DNA of 64,000 nucleotides from Heliorestis acidaminivorans (GTDB taxonomy: Bacteria > Bacillota > Desulfitobacteriia > Heliobacteriales > Heliobacteriaceae): the NCBI RefSeq assembly GCF_008933955.1, contig NZ_WBXO01000005.1, positions 1 to 64,000 of the forward strand, written 5' to 3'. Positions within the stretch are counted from its first letter, which is position 1. Each line of letters starts with the position of its first letter. A program made the translations under genes and the position numbers. Shown piece by piece: positions 1-8,107 of this stretch. The notes below the pieces were generated by a model, which was not told where the DNA came from, searched no databases, and was given only the letters and a program-made list of their open reading frames with translations.

Positions 1-45
1 CACCCCCACCCCCCCGACCACGACCCCAAAGAATTATAGATAAAA

Positions 46-255
46 GATATCGAGAACTAAGATATAGAGCAATAAGCAGTAGAGGCCTAAGCAGTAGAGC
101 AAGAAGCAGTAGAGCAAGAAGCAGTAGAGCAAGAAGCAGTAGAGCAAGAAGCAGTAGAGCCAGAAGCAGTAGAGTCAGAAGCTGTAGAGCAAGAAGCAGT
201 AGAGGAAGAAGCAGTAGAGCAAGAAGCTGTTGAGCAAGAAGCAGTAGAGAGAGAA
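46..255 (+). repeat. 15-nt tandem repeat encoding AVEQE units
   Basis: Fourteen 15-nt units can be aligned: eleven from 91 to 255 with consensus gcagtagagcaagaa, and three more degenerate units at 46-60, 61-75 and 76-90. In the three upstream units the fifth codon is TAA instead of GAA. Variation inside the open part is mostly at the fourth codon (caa, cca, tca, gaa, aga) and at synonymous positions of Ala and Val, which suggests selection on the peptide. Confidence 0.9.
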
Positions 256-999
256 ACTATTAAAGCCGAAGAAAAAGAAGTAGAGGCTGAAGAAGTAGCA
301 GTAAGAGACGAATCTGCTGAAGCAGTAGAGTCAGTAGATATTAAGACTGATGCGGAAGAAGTAGCAAAGATAGAGGAAGTTAAAGAAAAAGCAGAAGAGA
401 TTGCTGATGTGGTAGCAGAAGCATCAGAAGCATCAGAAGTCGTATCAGAGGAAGTAAAAGAAGAAAAAGAGTCAGATGCAGATGAAGCAAAAGGGCCTTC
501 CTTAAACTTAATTGGTTCTAGTAAGAGCCAGCGCACAGGACGCAGTCGTAGTAGAGAGCAAGCTAACAGACCAAGAGCTTTTGGCCGCCCTTTAGCCGCT
601 CCACCTACAACATCTGCACTTGAGAAAGAAGAAGCATCTAAAGAAATAAGCATGAGCAATCTTGTAAAAGGAACTTCAGCAGAAAGAAGTAGTAGAAATC
701 AACGGACTATTCGTCGAATAACTGCGGCTGTACCGAAAGAAGAGGTAGTTACACAAGCAAGCACAAGCTCCAGAAAAAGCTCTTCAGCTTCATCAAACCG
801 ATCAGGGTCTTCACAACGGAGTCAACGTGGCCAATCGAAGTGGAAGATTGTACTCGTTTTGCCAGGCGACAACTTAACTAAGATAGCCCGAAGAAATAAA
901 GTAACAGAAGACGCTATACGTCAGCTCAACCAGCTAGATGCAGAAGGTACAATCGAGACAGGTCAAACATTGATGGTGCCTAGAGAAAGCTTGAAATGA
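91..999 (+). CDS. LysM-domain protein with pentapeptide repeats, 5' end unresolved
   Basis: The reading frame opens at 91 with eleven pentapeptides of the pattern A-V-E-x-E, continues through a Glu/Ala-rich acidic stretch and a Ser/Arg-rich linker, and ends in a roughly 45-residue LysM domain (WKIVLVLPGDNLTKIARRNK and on to the TLMVP ending). LysM binds peptidoglycan, so a cell-wall or spore-cortex/coat role (compare SpoVID or SafA of Bacillus) is plausible but inferred. No ATG/GTG/TTG with a ribosome binding site precedes the repeats; the first in-frame start-like codon is GTG 409, which lacks one. Upstream, frame-1 stops TAG 37, TAA 58, 73 and 88 close the frame, while frame 3 is open from 3 to 230. 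Either the true start lies outside the window and a frameshift joins the frames, or the 5' part is decayed. The opposite strand has a long Ser/Thr-rich frame that is only a low-complexity shadow. Confidence 0.65.
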   Translation, partial: AVEQEAVEQEAVEQEAVEQEAVEPEAVESEAVEQEAVEEEAVEQEAVEQEAVERETIKAEEKEVEAEEVAVRDESAEAVESVDIKTDAEEVAKIEEVKEKAEEIADVVAEASEASEVVSEEVKEEKESDADEAKGPSLNLIGSSKSQRTGRSRSREQANRPRAFGRPLAAPPTTSALEKEEASKEISMSNLVKGTSAERSSRNQRTIRRITAAVPKEEVVTQASTSSRKSSSASSNRSGSSQRSQRGQSKWKIVLVLPGDNLTKIARRNKVTEDAIRQLNQLDAEGTIETGQTLMVPRESLK

Positions 1000-1009
1000 T
1001 GCGGTTGCT

Positions 1010-2020
1010 GTGACAAAAAAAGAAAAATGGTTAAAACCTCATAACGTAGCTGAAGAGCTAAATGTGACAGAAGAGAAAGTTTTAAGTTGGATTATTTCTG
1101 GTAATTTGCCTGTCGTTGATTTTGATGGTTCTGGAGACTATAGAATTCGAGAAAAAGAATTTCATAAATTTATTGATCAACAACAGACCAAAACAGCGAT
1201 GGCTTTAGAGCAACTGAAGATGCAGATTGAAGAAGAAGCAATTATTTTTGAAAACCTTTATGAATGGATGCAAGAAGAATATAAAATGCTGACAACACAA
1301 TATCAGAACATTGACGATTGTCTGCTAGATGTTTTAGAACAATACAAAGAAGGTTGGGAGCGCTGTTTAACATCTGGAGAAAGAGCCAAAGCTCAGGTCT
1401 ATCAGGAAGCGATGATGGAAATATATAACCGCTGGGAAAAGCCCAAGCAAGACTATCAGCAATGGTTGATGAACCATGAGAAAAGATGGCAAATCTTTAT
1501 GGCTCAATTAGGGCCTATGCTAGAGACTAATGCTGGTCTTATGGCTCCGGCCGATCCTTATCTAGCTCTTAATATGTCTCAAGTCAAAAGTGCATCAACT
1601 ATGGACTCTTTTGTTGAATCAAAACGACATCAAAAAGATCTTTTCCAAGCTTTATATCTCTGGATGAAGAGAGAAAACAATACTTTATTAGACCACTATA
1701 AAAGAATGGAACGTACCATCAATAGAGTTGTAGATAGCTTACAGCGTAAAGCTAAAAAGTCTAGTAAGAGCATGGAATTTGAGCGGGGGCAAACTTTTCA
1801 GGAAACTGCGGCTATGCTATATCGACAGTGGGAAAAGGTGCGAAATGACTTCAATCGACATCATCTCTTAGGACAGCAACGGTGGTCTCAGTGTCAAAGT
1901 AAAGTAAAAATGAGCCTTGCTAATAGTCGCAGTTACTCGTCGCAAAGCGATTCTGTTGGTCACGGTGCCAAAATGGTAAGTACTTTTGATGATGATGATC
2001 AAGAGCCGGAATCCACATAA
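1010..2020 (+). CDS. HTH (excisionase/MerR-like) protein with duplicated helical module
   Basis: Residues 8-56 form an excisionase-type helix-turn-helix (NVAEELNVTEEKVLSWIISG, then a short wing around DGSGDYRI). The rest is helical and is an internal duplication: residues about 80-167 and 213-303 share LYxWM near the start, YxxWEK in the middle and RW near the end. I do not recognise the family; a DNA-binding or scaffolding role is inferred from the HTH. The start is GTG ten bases after the upstream stop; no strong ribosome binding site is visible, so translational coupling to the LysM gene is possible. The stop codon sits in the loop of a 15-bp hairpin. Confidence 0.7.
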   Translation: MTKKEKWLKPHNVAEELNVTEEKVLSWIISGNLPVVDFDGSGDYRIREKEFHKFIDQQQTKTAMALEQLKMQIEEEAIIFENLYEWMQEEYKMLTTQYQNIDDCLLDVLEQYKEGWERCLTSGERAKAQVYQEAMMEIYNRWEKPKQDYQQWLMNHEKRWQIFMAQLGPMLETNAGLMAPADPYLALNMSQVKSASTMDSFVESKRHQKDLFQALYLWMKRENNTLLDHYKRMERTINRVVDSLQRKAKKSSKSMEFERGQTFQETAAMLYRQWEKVRNDFNRHHLLGQQRWSQCQSKVKMSLANSRSYSSQSDSVGHGAKMVSTFDDDDQEPEST

Positions 2021-2038
2021 AAAGGATTCCGGCTCTTG
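2000..2038 (+). terminator. 15-bp hairpin overlapping a stop codon
   Basis: Arms 2000-2014 and 2024-2038 are perfectly complementary (caagagccggaatcc and its reverse complement) around a 9-nt loop that contains the TAA of the upstream gene. There is no T-tract after it, so it may be a 3'-end stabiliser or a factor-dependent terminator rather than a classical intrinsic terminator. Confidence 0.5.
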
Positions 2039-2261
2039 CCGTCTAAGAAGTATTATAGTGAAGTATTATAGGGTATAAGAAATAAAAGGAAACATGAAAG
2101 ATGTCGGTTAAAAGAGAATAATAGTGTAACTAGGCAAAAACGACAAGAAAATACAAGATGTGACGGAAAAATCTGTTAATAACTATGTGGATATTGTGAA
2201 TAAAACCAATAAGAATGTTTCAATTTCAATAAAAATTAAAGAAAGGTGTCGGGACTTTGTC

Positions 2262-3059
2262 ATGAAAATAGGTCTTTTGCAGTTTTCAGTCTGTCGAGGA
2301 GAGTTGGAAAAAAACGAAACTATTATAGATGCTTATATGAAAGAAGCAGGGGAGATGGCTCCAGATGTTATAGTTTTACCTGAAATGTGGACTAGAGGCT
2401 ACGATTTAGAAAATCTTCATCTCCATAAGGATTTAGAAGAGCTAAATGGTGAAAGGACTGCCCAAAAGCTAAAAAAATGGGCTCTAGAGACAGGCGCCTA
2501 CATTGTAGGCGGCTCTACAGCCCTTAGAAAAAGTAACACCAAGGGTTTTACTAATACTATGTATGTAGTCAATCCCCAAGGTGAGAAGATACTTACTTAT
2601 GATAAAGTTCATCTATTTCGTCTGATGCAAGAAGATCGTTATATGGTAGCAGGCCAAGAAAAGGGGAATTTCTACATTAAGGAGTGGCCTTGCGGTGCTA
2701 TTATTTGTTATGATCTTCGCTTTCCCGAATGGGTACGCCAAACCATCCTAGCTAATCAGGGACAGATGCTTTTTGTTGTTGCTCAATGGCCCCAAGTAAG
2801 AGTGGCTCACTGGCGCACACTTTTGCAAGCTAGAGCCATAGAAAACCAAGCTTATGTCATTGCCTGCAATCGCAATGGTGCTGACGATGATGGCACTATT
2901 TTCGCTGGTCACTCTATGGTCATTGATCCTTGGGGAGAGATTGTAGCGCAAAAAGGAGAAGACGAAGGCTGGCTTTGGGTTGATATTGACCCGAATAAGG
3001 CAGTTGAAGTGCGAAAAAAAATCCCCATTTTTGCCGATCGCAGGGTAGAGCTTTATTAG
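2262..3059 (+). CDS. Carbon-nitrogen hydrolase (nitrilase superfamily amidohydrolase)
   Basis: The protein has the Glu-Lys-Cys catalytic triad of the nitrilase superfamily: Glu in LPEMWTRGYD, Lys in YDKVHLF and Cys in IICYDLRFPEW. About 265 residues is the normal size for the omega-amidase/YafV-like branch, which hydrolyses C-N bonds in small amides such as alpha-keto acid amides; the exact substrate cannot be read from the sequence. ATG 2262 is chosen because the fold begins MKIGLLQF; a GTG 34 codons upstream would add a lysine-rich stretch that fits nothing in the family. AAAGGTG lies 13 bases upstream, a rather long spacing. The gene ends overlapping the convergent coaX by 4 bases. Confidence 0.85.
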   Translation: MKIGLLQFSVCRGELEKNETIIDAYMKEAGEMAPDVIVLPEMWTRGYDLENLHLHKDLEELNGERTAQKLKKWALETGAYIVGGSTALRKSNTKGFTNTMYVVNPQGEKILTYDKVHLFRLMQEDRYMVAGQEKGNFYIKEWPCGAIICYDLRFPEWVRQTILANQGQMLFVVAQWPQVRVAHWRTLLQARAIENQAYVIACNRNGADDDGTIFAGHSMVIDPWGEIVAQKGEDEGWLWVDIDPNKAVEVRKKIPIFADRRVELY

Positions 3060-3880
3060 TTTGCTTTCTTTGACCTTACTGCTTCGTTGACTTTCTCGTT
3101 AACTTTACTGTTTCTTTCATAAAGAATTCGTAGACCTTCGAGGGTAAGACTTGGATGAATGTAATTAACTTCTGAACAGTCTTGTCCAATCAAAGAAGCA
3201 AAACCACCAGTAGCGACCACTTTTACTTCTTGACCTTCTTCCCACATTTCTGACTTGAAACGTTTCACTAGCCTATCTACCAGACCGCGATAGCCATAGT
3301 ATATACCGGCTTGCATGCTTGCAGTTGTATTTTTACCAATGGCTTGATCTGGGCGCTTAATATCAAATCGAGGTAGCTGTGAAGCTTGGTCGACTAGAGC
3401 TTCCACAGAGATGCCTATGCCAGGACAGATAACGCCGCCGAGAAAATCGCCTTTGTCATTGATAGCACATATGGTAGTAGCTGTTCCTAGGTCAACAGTG
3501 ATAATAGGGCCACCGTAGATATGTAAGGCCGCTACAGCGTTGACAATGCGGTCAGCACCTAAACCTTTGGGGTCATCGATACGTAAGTTAATACCTGTTT
3601 TGATTCCCTTTTGAACGACAAGAGGTAGAATTCCCCATTGCTCTTGAAACAGTTCGGTGAAAAGGGGATTTAGAGGTGGTACGACAGATGAGATAATTAC
3701 ACCATCGATTTGAGTAGCTTCAATAGCATGGTTTTCCATGGCTTCTAGCATCAAAATGGTATATTCATCTTTGGTTTTATGACGGTCTGTTTGTAAACGC
3801 CAGCTAACGGAGACCTTGTTCTGCTCATCAAAAAGAGCTGATACTATGTTGGTGTTACCAATATCTAGTACAAGAAGCAC
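3056..3880 (-). CDS. coaX: Type III pantothenate kinase
   Basis: Phosphorylates pantothenate with ATP, the first committed step to coenzyme A. The 274-residue length is normal. Characteristic segments are the N-terminal DIGNTNI phosphate loop, the Asp-containing GADRIVNAVAA block, the DLGTATT motif and the GGVICPGI segment. This type is insensitive to CoA feedback and typically uses a monovalent cation; that is family knowledge. The start is GTG, preceded by a good GGAGG site 9 bases upstream. It converges on the amidohydrolase with a 4-base 3' overlap, and the fragmentary LysR-type gene lies upstream on the same strand. Confidence 0.93.
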   Translation of the reverse strand: MLLVLDIGNTNIVSALFDEQNKVSVSWRLQTDRHKTKDEYTILMLEAMENHAIEATQIDGVIISSVVPPLNPLFTELFQEQWGILPLVVQKGIKTGINLRIDDPKGLGADRIVNAVAALHIYGGPIITVDLGTATTICAINDKGDFLGGVICPGIGISVEALVDQASQLPRFDIKRPDQAIGKNTTASMQAGIYYGYRGLVDRLVKRFKSEMWEEGQEVKVVATGGFASLIGQDCSEVNYIHPSLTLEGLRILYERNSKVNEKVNEAVRSKKAN

Positions 3881-3903
3881 CCTATAATTCCTCCAAGCAT
3901 TCC

Positions 3904-3921
3904 AATAAGGATATCCTTATT
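3904..3921. repeat. 18-bp perfect palindrome upstream of coaX
   Basis: aataaggatatccttatt is a perfect inverted repeat lying between the stop of the LysR-type gene and the ribosome binding site of coaX (both minus strand). It could be a repressor operator near the coaX promoter or a small 3' hairpin; no flanking T-tract settles this. Confidence 0.45.
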
Positions 3922-3962
3922 ATTCACTTGAAAAAGAAAATATCCTCCCCAAAAAAGAGAAA

Positions 3963-4244
3963 TTACTGGTTGGCCAACTTTCCTTCTTTAAGCAGTGTTA
4001 AATCTTTTCCAAGCTCCTCTTGGAGCTGTAACATTTTTTTTATATAATGGTGAGCAACCTTTCCTGCTTCGGTGAGGTGGACACCCGTATTCGTACGAGT
4101 AAAGAGGGTTACATTTAAGTTTGATTCGAGGGACTGAATCTGCGAACTTATGGCTGGTTGTGTAAGATGTGCCAATTTAGCTGCTTTGGAAAAGCTTTTT
4201 ACTTGTGCTACGAGACAAAATACTTCAAGTTGGTTAAAGTTCAT
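3963..4244 (-). CDS. LysR-type HTH protein lacking the effector domain
   Basis: Residues 1-60 are a textbook LysR winged helix-turn-helix (MNFNQLEVFCLVAQVKSFSK, then TQPAISSQIQSLE), followed by the linker helix and a stop at residue 93. Family members are near 300 residues; the substrate-binding domain is absent. DNA binding and dimerisation through the linker helix could remain, but ligand sensing cannot. ATG 4244 is preferred over an ATG six codons upstream because GGGGTGGG lies just before it. The protein may be a functional short regulator or a decayed remnant; the intact HTH and clean stop favour a recent truncation or a retained short form. Confidence 0.7.
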   Translation of the reverse strand: MNFNQLEVFCLVAQVKSFSKAAKLAHLTQPAISSQIQSLESNLNVTLFTRTNTGVHLTEAGKVAHHYIKKMLQLQEELGKDLTLLKEGKLANQ

Positions 4245-4429
4245 TGACCCACCCCACTTCATTTTATAAATTTACCCTACTAGTGTAAATGAGAACATGT
4301 TCAAATACAAGCCGTCAAAATAAGGAGCGACTGTAAGCCCTGTCATGGTAGAAGCAGGATTTTTTTGTATAGTTCTCGAAATTAAGTGTAACATTAAAGT
4401 ATCGTTACGTGCGGAAAGGGGTCATTGGT

Positions 4430-5203
4430 ATGTTTCGGATCACCTTTTTCGGGACTGGCAATGGGCTTAGCTATCCTAATCGGGAAAATACTTTTTTTCT
4501 GGTACAGCACTTGCCTAAGAATAGCGCTTATCTAGTTGACTGTGGTGGTTCTCCGTGGGCTAAATTGGTCAGAGCAGGTGTTGGGCCTGAAGATCTGAAA
4601 GCCCTTTTGATTACTCATGGTCATGCTGATCATACCTATGGCTTACCTGCCTTAATTCAGAGCCTTTGGCTTGCTGGTAGGAAGAGTCCGCTTCCTATCT
4701 ACTGTCCTTCTGGCGCAGAAAAAACTATTCAAGGTCTGCTCGATTTATTTCATTTGCCTTCTAAGCCTAATATGTTTGAAATTATCATTCAAGACCAGCC
4801 CTTAGAGCGAGAAACAGAGGTCTTGACTGATGGAGGATTACGAATCACAACTTTTCCTGCTTTACATGGCATTCCTACCATGGGAATGATTTTTTATGAG
4901 AAGATAAGAGATAGAACTGTCAATGTTGTTTACTCAGCAGACACTGTCTACAATCCTATGTTAGAGACCTTAGCTCATAAGGCTACCTGTCTAATACATG
5001 AATGTAACGGTGCAGAGCAAGCTCTAGGACAACACTCTTCTATGCACGATGTTGTTAGGTTGATGAAGAAAACAGAACCAGAGCAAGTTGTACTAGTGCA
5101 TCTTACGGAAGGGGAAAATTACTCGACTCTGATGGAGAAGTACGATCTGAAACAGCCGAAGTTTTTAATTGCTGAAGATGGCATGAGCTTACGAATTTCT
5201 TAA
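4430..5203 (+). CDS. Metallo-beta-lactamase-fold hydrolase, RNase Z-like
   Basis: The HGHADH motif (ITHGHADHTYGLPAL) supplies the HxHxDH metal ligands; further ligands are expected in ALHGIP, YSADT, HECNGAE and VHLTEG. Length (257 residues) and order of motifs match the RNase Z/arylsulfatase-like branch. The long flexible arm typical of tRNase Z is not obvious, so a tRNA 3'-processing role is not assured. ATG 4430 is selected because GGAAAGGGG ends 9 bases upstream; the frame opens seven codons earlier with no such site. An intrinsic terminator follows about 80 bases downstream. Confidence 0.82.
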   Translation: MFRITFFGTGNGLSYPNRENTFFLVQHLPKNSAYLVDCGGSPWAKLVRAGVGPEDLKALLITHGHADHTYGLPALIQSLWLAGRKSPLPIYCPSGAEKTIQGLLDLFHLPSKPNMFEIIIQDQPLERETEVLTDGGLRITTFPALHGIPTMGMIFYEKIRDRTVNVVYSADTVYNPMLETLAHKATCLIHECNGAEQALGQHSSMHDVVRLMKKTEPEQVVLVHLTEGENYSTLMEKYDLKQPKFLIAEDGMSLRIS

Positions 5204-5280
5204 GTTCTTTTATAGAAGCTATTTCTAATAGCTACTGTGCTAGTTAAATTTTTGTCCTCGTAAAGCTTCATAGTGCTCAT

Positions 5281-5331
5281 AAGCTTGTCGAACCAGCCTG
5301 ATTAACAGGCTAGTGTGACAAGCTTTTTTTT
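5281..5331 (+). terminator. Intrinsic terminator after the MBL-fold hydrolase gene
   Basis: Outer arms aagcttgtc and gacaagctt enclose an inner stem-loop (agcctg/caggct) and are followed directly by eight T residues. Confidence 0.85.
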
Positions 5332-5485
5332 ATTATAGCTTGAAAATATTAGACATGGTTGTCTAGCTTTATAGTCAAAGGTTAAGCAAAAACTAGAATT
5401 ACTTTAGACAAAACCTTGGAAGGAAGACTAAGAATCTGGTACTATTTAGTTGGCGAAACGATTAACTCAGGGGAGGTGCAATATA

Positions 5486-5692
5486 GTGGCCTTCGTAACC
5501 TTTCGTGAAGAACGTTGTAAAGGCTGTGCTCTTTGTACAACTTATTGTCCTGTTAATATTGTCACTTTAGACAAAAGCCGTTTTAACAACAAAGGATTCC
5601 ATCCAGCTGTCGTTACGGATATGGAAAAATGTAAGGGTTGTGCTTTTTGTGCTCGCATGTGCCCTGACTTAGTCATAGAAGTGGAAAAATAA
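5486..5692 (+). CDS. korD: 2-oxoacid:ferredoxin oxidoreductase, ferredoxin-like (delta) subunit
   Basis: A 68-residue protein with two CxxCxxCxxxC clusters (CKGCALCTTYCP and CKGCAFCARMCP) that bind two [4Fe-4S] centres and pass electrons between the thiamine site and ferredoxin. GTG 5486 follows GGGGAGGTG with 7 bases between; the frame extends upstream to a TTG but with no site. It is the first gene of a delta-alpha-beta-gamma operon. Substrate (2-oxoglutarate or branched 2-oxoacids) is not readable from this subunit. Confidence 0.9.
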   Translation: MAFVTFREERCKGCALCTTYCPVNIVTLDKSRFNNKGFHPAVVTDMEKCKGCAFCARMCPDLVIEVEK

Positions 5693-5709
5693 AAAAGTAG
5701 GTGAATCTT

Positions 5710-6804
5710 TTGTCAGAAAAGGTGCTCATGAAAGGGAATGAAGCTATTGCTGAAGCGGCCATACTTGCTGGTTGTCGTTGCTTTTTTGGCTACCCTATTA
5801 CACCTCAGAATGAATTAATTGAGTATATGGCCCGCCATCTGCCTGAGGCTGGCGGTACTTTTTTGCAATGTGAAAGTGAAATTGGCGCGATTAATATGGT
5901 TTTTGGCGCTTCTTCAGCTGGTGTTCGGGCTATGACTTCTTCATCTAGCCCTGGAATTAGCTTAAAGCAAGAAGGTATTTCTTACATAGCTGGTGCAGAG
6001 CTTCCTGCCGTGATCGTTAATATTGTAAGATGTGGCCCTGGTTTGGGAGGCATCTTGCCTTCCCAGAGCGATTACTTCCAGTCCACGCGCGGTGGTGGCC
6101 ACGGTGACTATCGTATGTTCGTCTTAGCTCCTAATTCAGTTCAGGAACTGGCCGACTTAACACTCTTAGCTTTTGAGAAAGCTGATGAATATAGAACCCC
6201 AGTTATGATTCTAGGTGATGGCATCTTAGGTCAGATGATGGAACCAGTTGTATTGCCTGAAAAAGCGACTATAACAGTAGATAAACCATGGGCTACTACA
6301 GGTCGTGGTAAAAGAGGCAAAAACAATCTTGTCTCATCACTCTTCTTAAATCCTGAAGAGCTAGAACAACACAATTTTAAGCTTCAGCGCAAATATGATC
6401 TGATGAAGGAAAAAGAGACTCGTTGGGAGTCTTACCTTACGGAAGATGCCGAGGTTATTGTAGTTGCTTATGGTTCAGCGGCTCGTCTTTCCATGGCCGC
6501 TGTCAATATGGCTAGAGAGCAAGGGATCAAAGCTGGTCTGATTCGACCGATCACTCTTTTCCCTTTCCCAGATCAGCCAATTAGGGCTCAGGCAGAGAAG
6601 GGTACTGCCTTCCTTGCTGTGGAGTTAAGCACAGGCCAAATGGTGGAAGATGTGCGCCTCGCTGTAGAAGGTCGTAGTCCTGTCCATTTCTATGGCCGTT
6701 GTGGTGGCGTTGTTCCTGATCCGAAAGAGATCTTAGAAAAAATTGTAGCAATCAGAGCTTTACAAGAGGCTAGATCAGAAAGCACCGAAGGAGGTGCGGC
6801 CTAA
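5710..6804 (+). CDS. korA: 2-oxoacid:ferredoxin oxidoreductase alpha subunit
   Basis: Carries the pyrimidine-binding and domain II/III parts of a thiamine-diphosphate 2-oxoacid oxidoreductase: LMKGNEAIAEAAI at the start, FFGYPITPQNELIEYMA (the YPITP motif), a GASSAGVRAMTSSSSPG block and a C-terminal transketolase-like domain. It decarboxylates a 2-oxoacid to its CoA ester and reduces ferredoxin, or runs in reverse. TTG 5710 is chosen because AGGTG lies 6 bases upstream and gives the usual MSEKVLMKG beginning; GTG 5701 has no site. Given sdh, suc and methylmalonyl-CoA genes nearby I favour 2-oxoglutarate as substrate (inference). Confidence 0.88.
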   Translation: MSEKVLMKGNEAIAEAAILAGCRCFFGYPITPQNELIEYMARHLPEAGGTFLQCESEIGAINMVFGASSAGVRAMTSSSSPGISLKQEGISYIAGAELPAVIVNIVRCGPGLGGILPSQSDYFQSTRGGGHGDYRMFVLAPNSVQELADLTLLAFEKADEYRTPVMILGDGILGQMMEPVVLPEKATITVDKPWATTGRGKRGKNNLVSSLFLNPEELEQHNFKLQRKYDLMKEKETRWESYLTEDAEVIVVAYGSAARLSMAAVNMAREQGIKAGLIRPITLFPFPDQPIRAQAEKGTAFLAVELSTGQMVEDVRLAVEGRSPVHFYGRCGGVVPDPKEILEKIVAIRALQEARSESTEGGAA

Positions 6805-7554
6805 ATGACTAGAAAAGTATACAGTAGACCGCAGAGTGTAGTGGACATGCCTTTTCACTACTGTCCCGGTTGTCATCATGGCTTGATTCATGGCTTGATG
6901 GGTGAAGCTTTAGATGAACTTGATCTGACAGAAAAAACTATTGGTGTTGGCCCTGTAGGCTGTGGTGTTTTCGTCTATGATTATCTTGATACAGATATGA
7001 TCCAGGCTTCTCACGGTAGAGCGCCAGCTGTTGCAACAGGTGTCAAAAGAGCTTTACCGGATCGATTCGTTTTTACTTATCAGGGTGATGGCGATTTGGC
7101 CGCTATTGGGACTTCCGAAATCATCCATGCCGCCGCTCGAGGTGAAAACATTACGGTCATCTTCGTTAATAATGCTATCTTCGGCATGACAGGTGGACAA
7201 ACAGCACCGACTACTCTAGTGGGACAAACGACAACGACAGCTCCAATTGGGCGTTTAGAAGAAGTAGAAGGAGCTCCTATTCAAGTCTGCGAAATGTTGA
7301 ATACTTTGCAAAAACCTGCTTTAATCAGCAGAGTATCTGTTCATAATCCAGCTAATATTATGCGCGCCAAAAAAATGATCAAAAAAGCCTTCCAATGTCA
7401 GCTGGAAGGTCGTGGTTTTAGCTTCGTTGAAGTTTTATCATCTTGCCCCACGAACTGGCGTATGAATCCTTTGCAAGCTCTTCAGTGGATAGAGGAAACT
7501 ATGAGTGCTTACTACCCCATTAAAGACTTCCGCATGCCAGAAGGAGGGCAATAA
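6805..7554 (+). CDS. korB: 2-oxoacid:ferredoxin oxidoreductase beta subunit
   Basis: The thiamine-diphosphate-binding subunit. The PGCHHGLIHG segment near the N-terminus and GDGDLAAIGTSEI followed by NNAIFGMTGGQ are the diphosphate/Mg-binding signature. The start ATG abuts the stop of the alpha gene (TAAATG), and GGAGGTG lies just upstream inside the alpha coding region, so the two are translated together. Length 249 is normal for the Kor/Vor beta subunit. Confidence 0.92.
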   Translation: MTRKVYSRPQSVVDMPFHYCPGCHHGLIHGLMGEALDELDLTEKTIGVGPVGCGVFVYDYLDTDMIQASHGRAPAVATGVKRALPDRFVFTYQGDGDLAAIGTSEIIHAAARGENITVIFVNNAIFGMTGGQTAPTTLVGQTTTTAPIGRLEEVEGAPIQVCEMLNTLQKPALISRVSVHNPANIMRAKKMIKKAFQCQLEGRGFSFVEVLSSCPTNWRMNPLQALQWIEETMSAYYPIKDFRMPEGGQ

Positions 7555-7555
7555 G

Positions 7556-8101
7556 ATGGAACATCGCATTATCCTCGCTGGCTTTGGCGGTCAAGGCGTT
7601 ATGTTAACAGGCCAACTTATGACTTATGCTGGCATGATGGAAGGCAAAGAAGTAGCTTGGATTCCTTCTTATGGACCAGAGATGCGCGGCGGCACAGCAA
7701 ACTGTAGTATTACTATTGCTGATAAGCCTATCGCTTCACCTATCGTTTATGAGCCTACCGTAGCTATCGTACTTAACCAACCATCATTAGAAAAGTTTGC
7801 TCCCAAAGTTGTACCTGGTGGTCTTTTGATGATCAATTCTTCTCTCGTCAATGGTCAAAGTGACCGCACAGATATTCGTCAGATCGGATTAAAGGCAAAT
7901 GACTTGGCCAATGAGATCGGAGACTCTAAAGTAGCCAATATGGTTATCTTAGGCAGTCTTATCGGCTTGACTGGTATTATCTCTATGGAATCGATTCTAG
8001 AATCTTTGAGAAAAGTCTTGCCACCGCATCGCCATAAGCTTATTCCTATGAATCAGCAAGCTCTGGAAAAAGGAATGGAGCAAGTACTTTCTCTGTCGTA
8101 A
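7556..8101 (+). CDS. korC: 2-oxoacid:ferredoxin oxidoreductase gamma subunit
   Basis: The fold begins MEHRIILAGFGGQGVMLTGQ, the glycine-rich signature of gamma subunits, and includes YGPEMRGGTANC. ATG 7556 starts one base after the beta stop with AAGGAGGG just before it; the frame runs 17 codons further upstream inside korB but those residues are not conserved-looking. It completes the heterotetramer and is the last gene of the operon; the convergent MFS gene ends 6 bases away. Confidence 0.92.
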   Translation: MEHRIILAGFGGQGVMLTGQLMTYAGMMEGKEVAWIPSYGPEMRGGTANCSITIADKPIASPIVYEPTVAIVLNQPSLEKFAPKVVPGGLLMINSSLVNGQSDRTDIRQIGLKANDLANEIGDSKVANMVILGSLIGLTGIISMESILESLRKVLPPHRHKLIPMNQQALEKGMEQVLSLS

Positions 8102-8107
8102 GGAAAA

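Noticed and set aside
46..255. Short tandem repeats as a CRISPR array
   Set aside because: The units are 15 nt with no spacers and encode a peptide repeat.
87..659. Long Ser/Thr-rich reading frame on the minus strand
   Set aside because: It is the antisense of the repeat-rich LysM gene; the repeating STASC pattern follows from the 15-nt repeat and there is no ribosome binding site.
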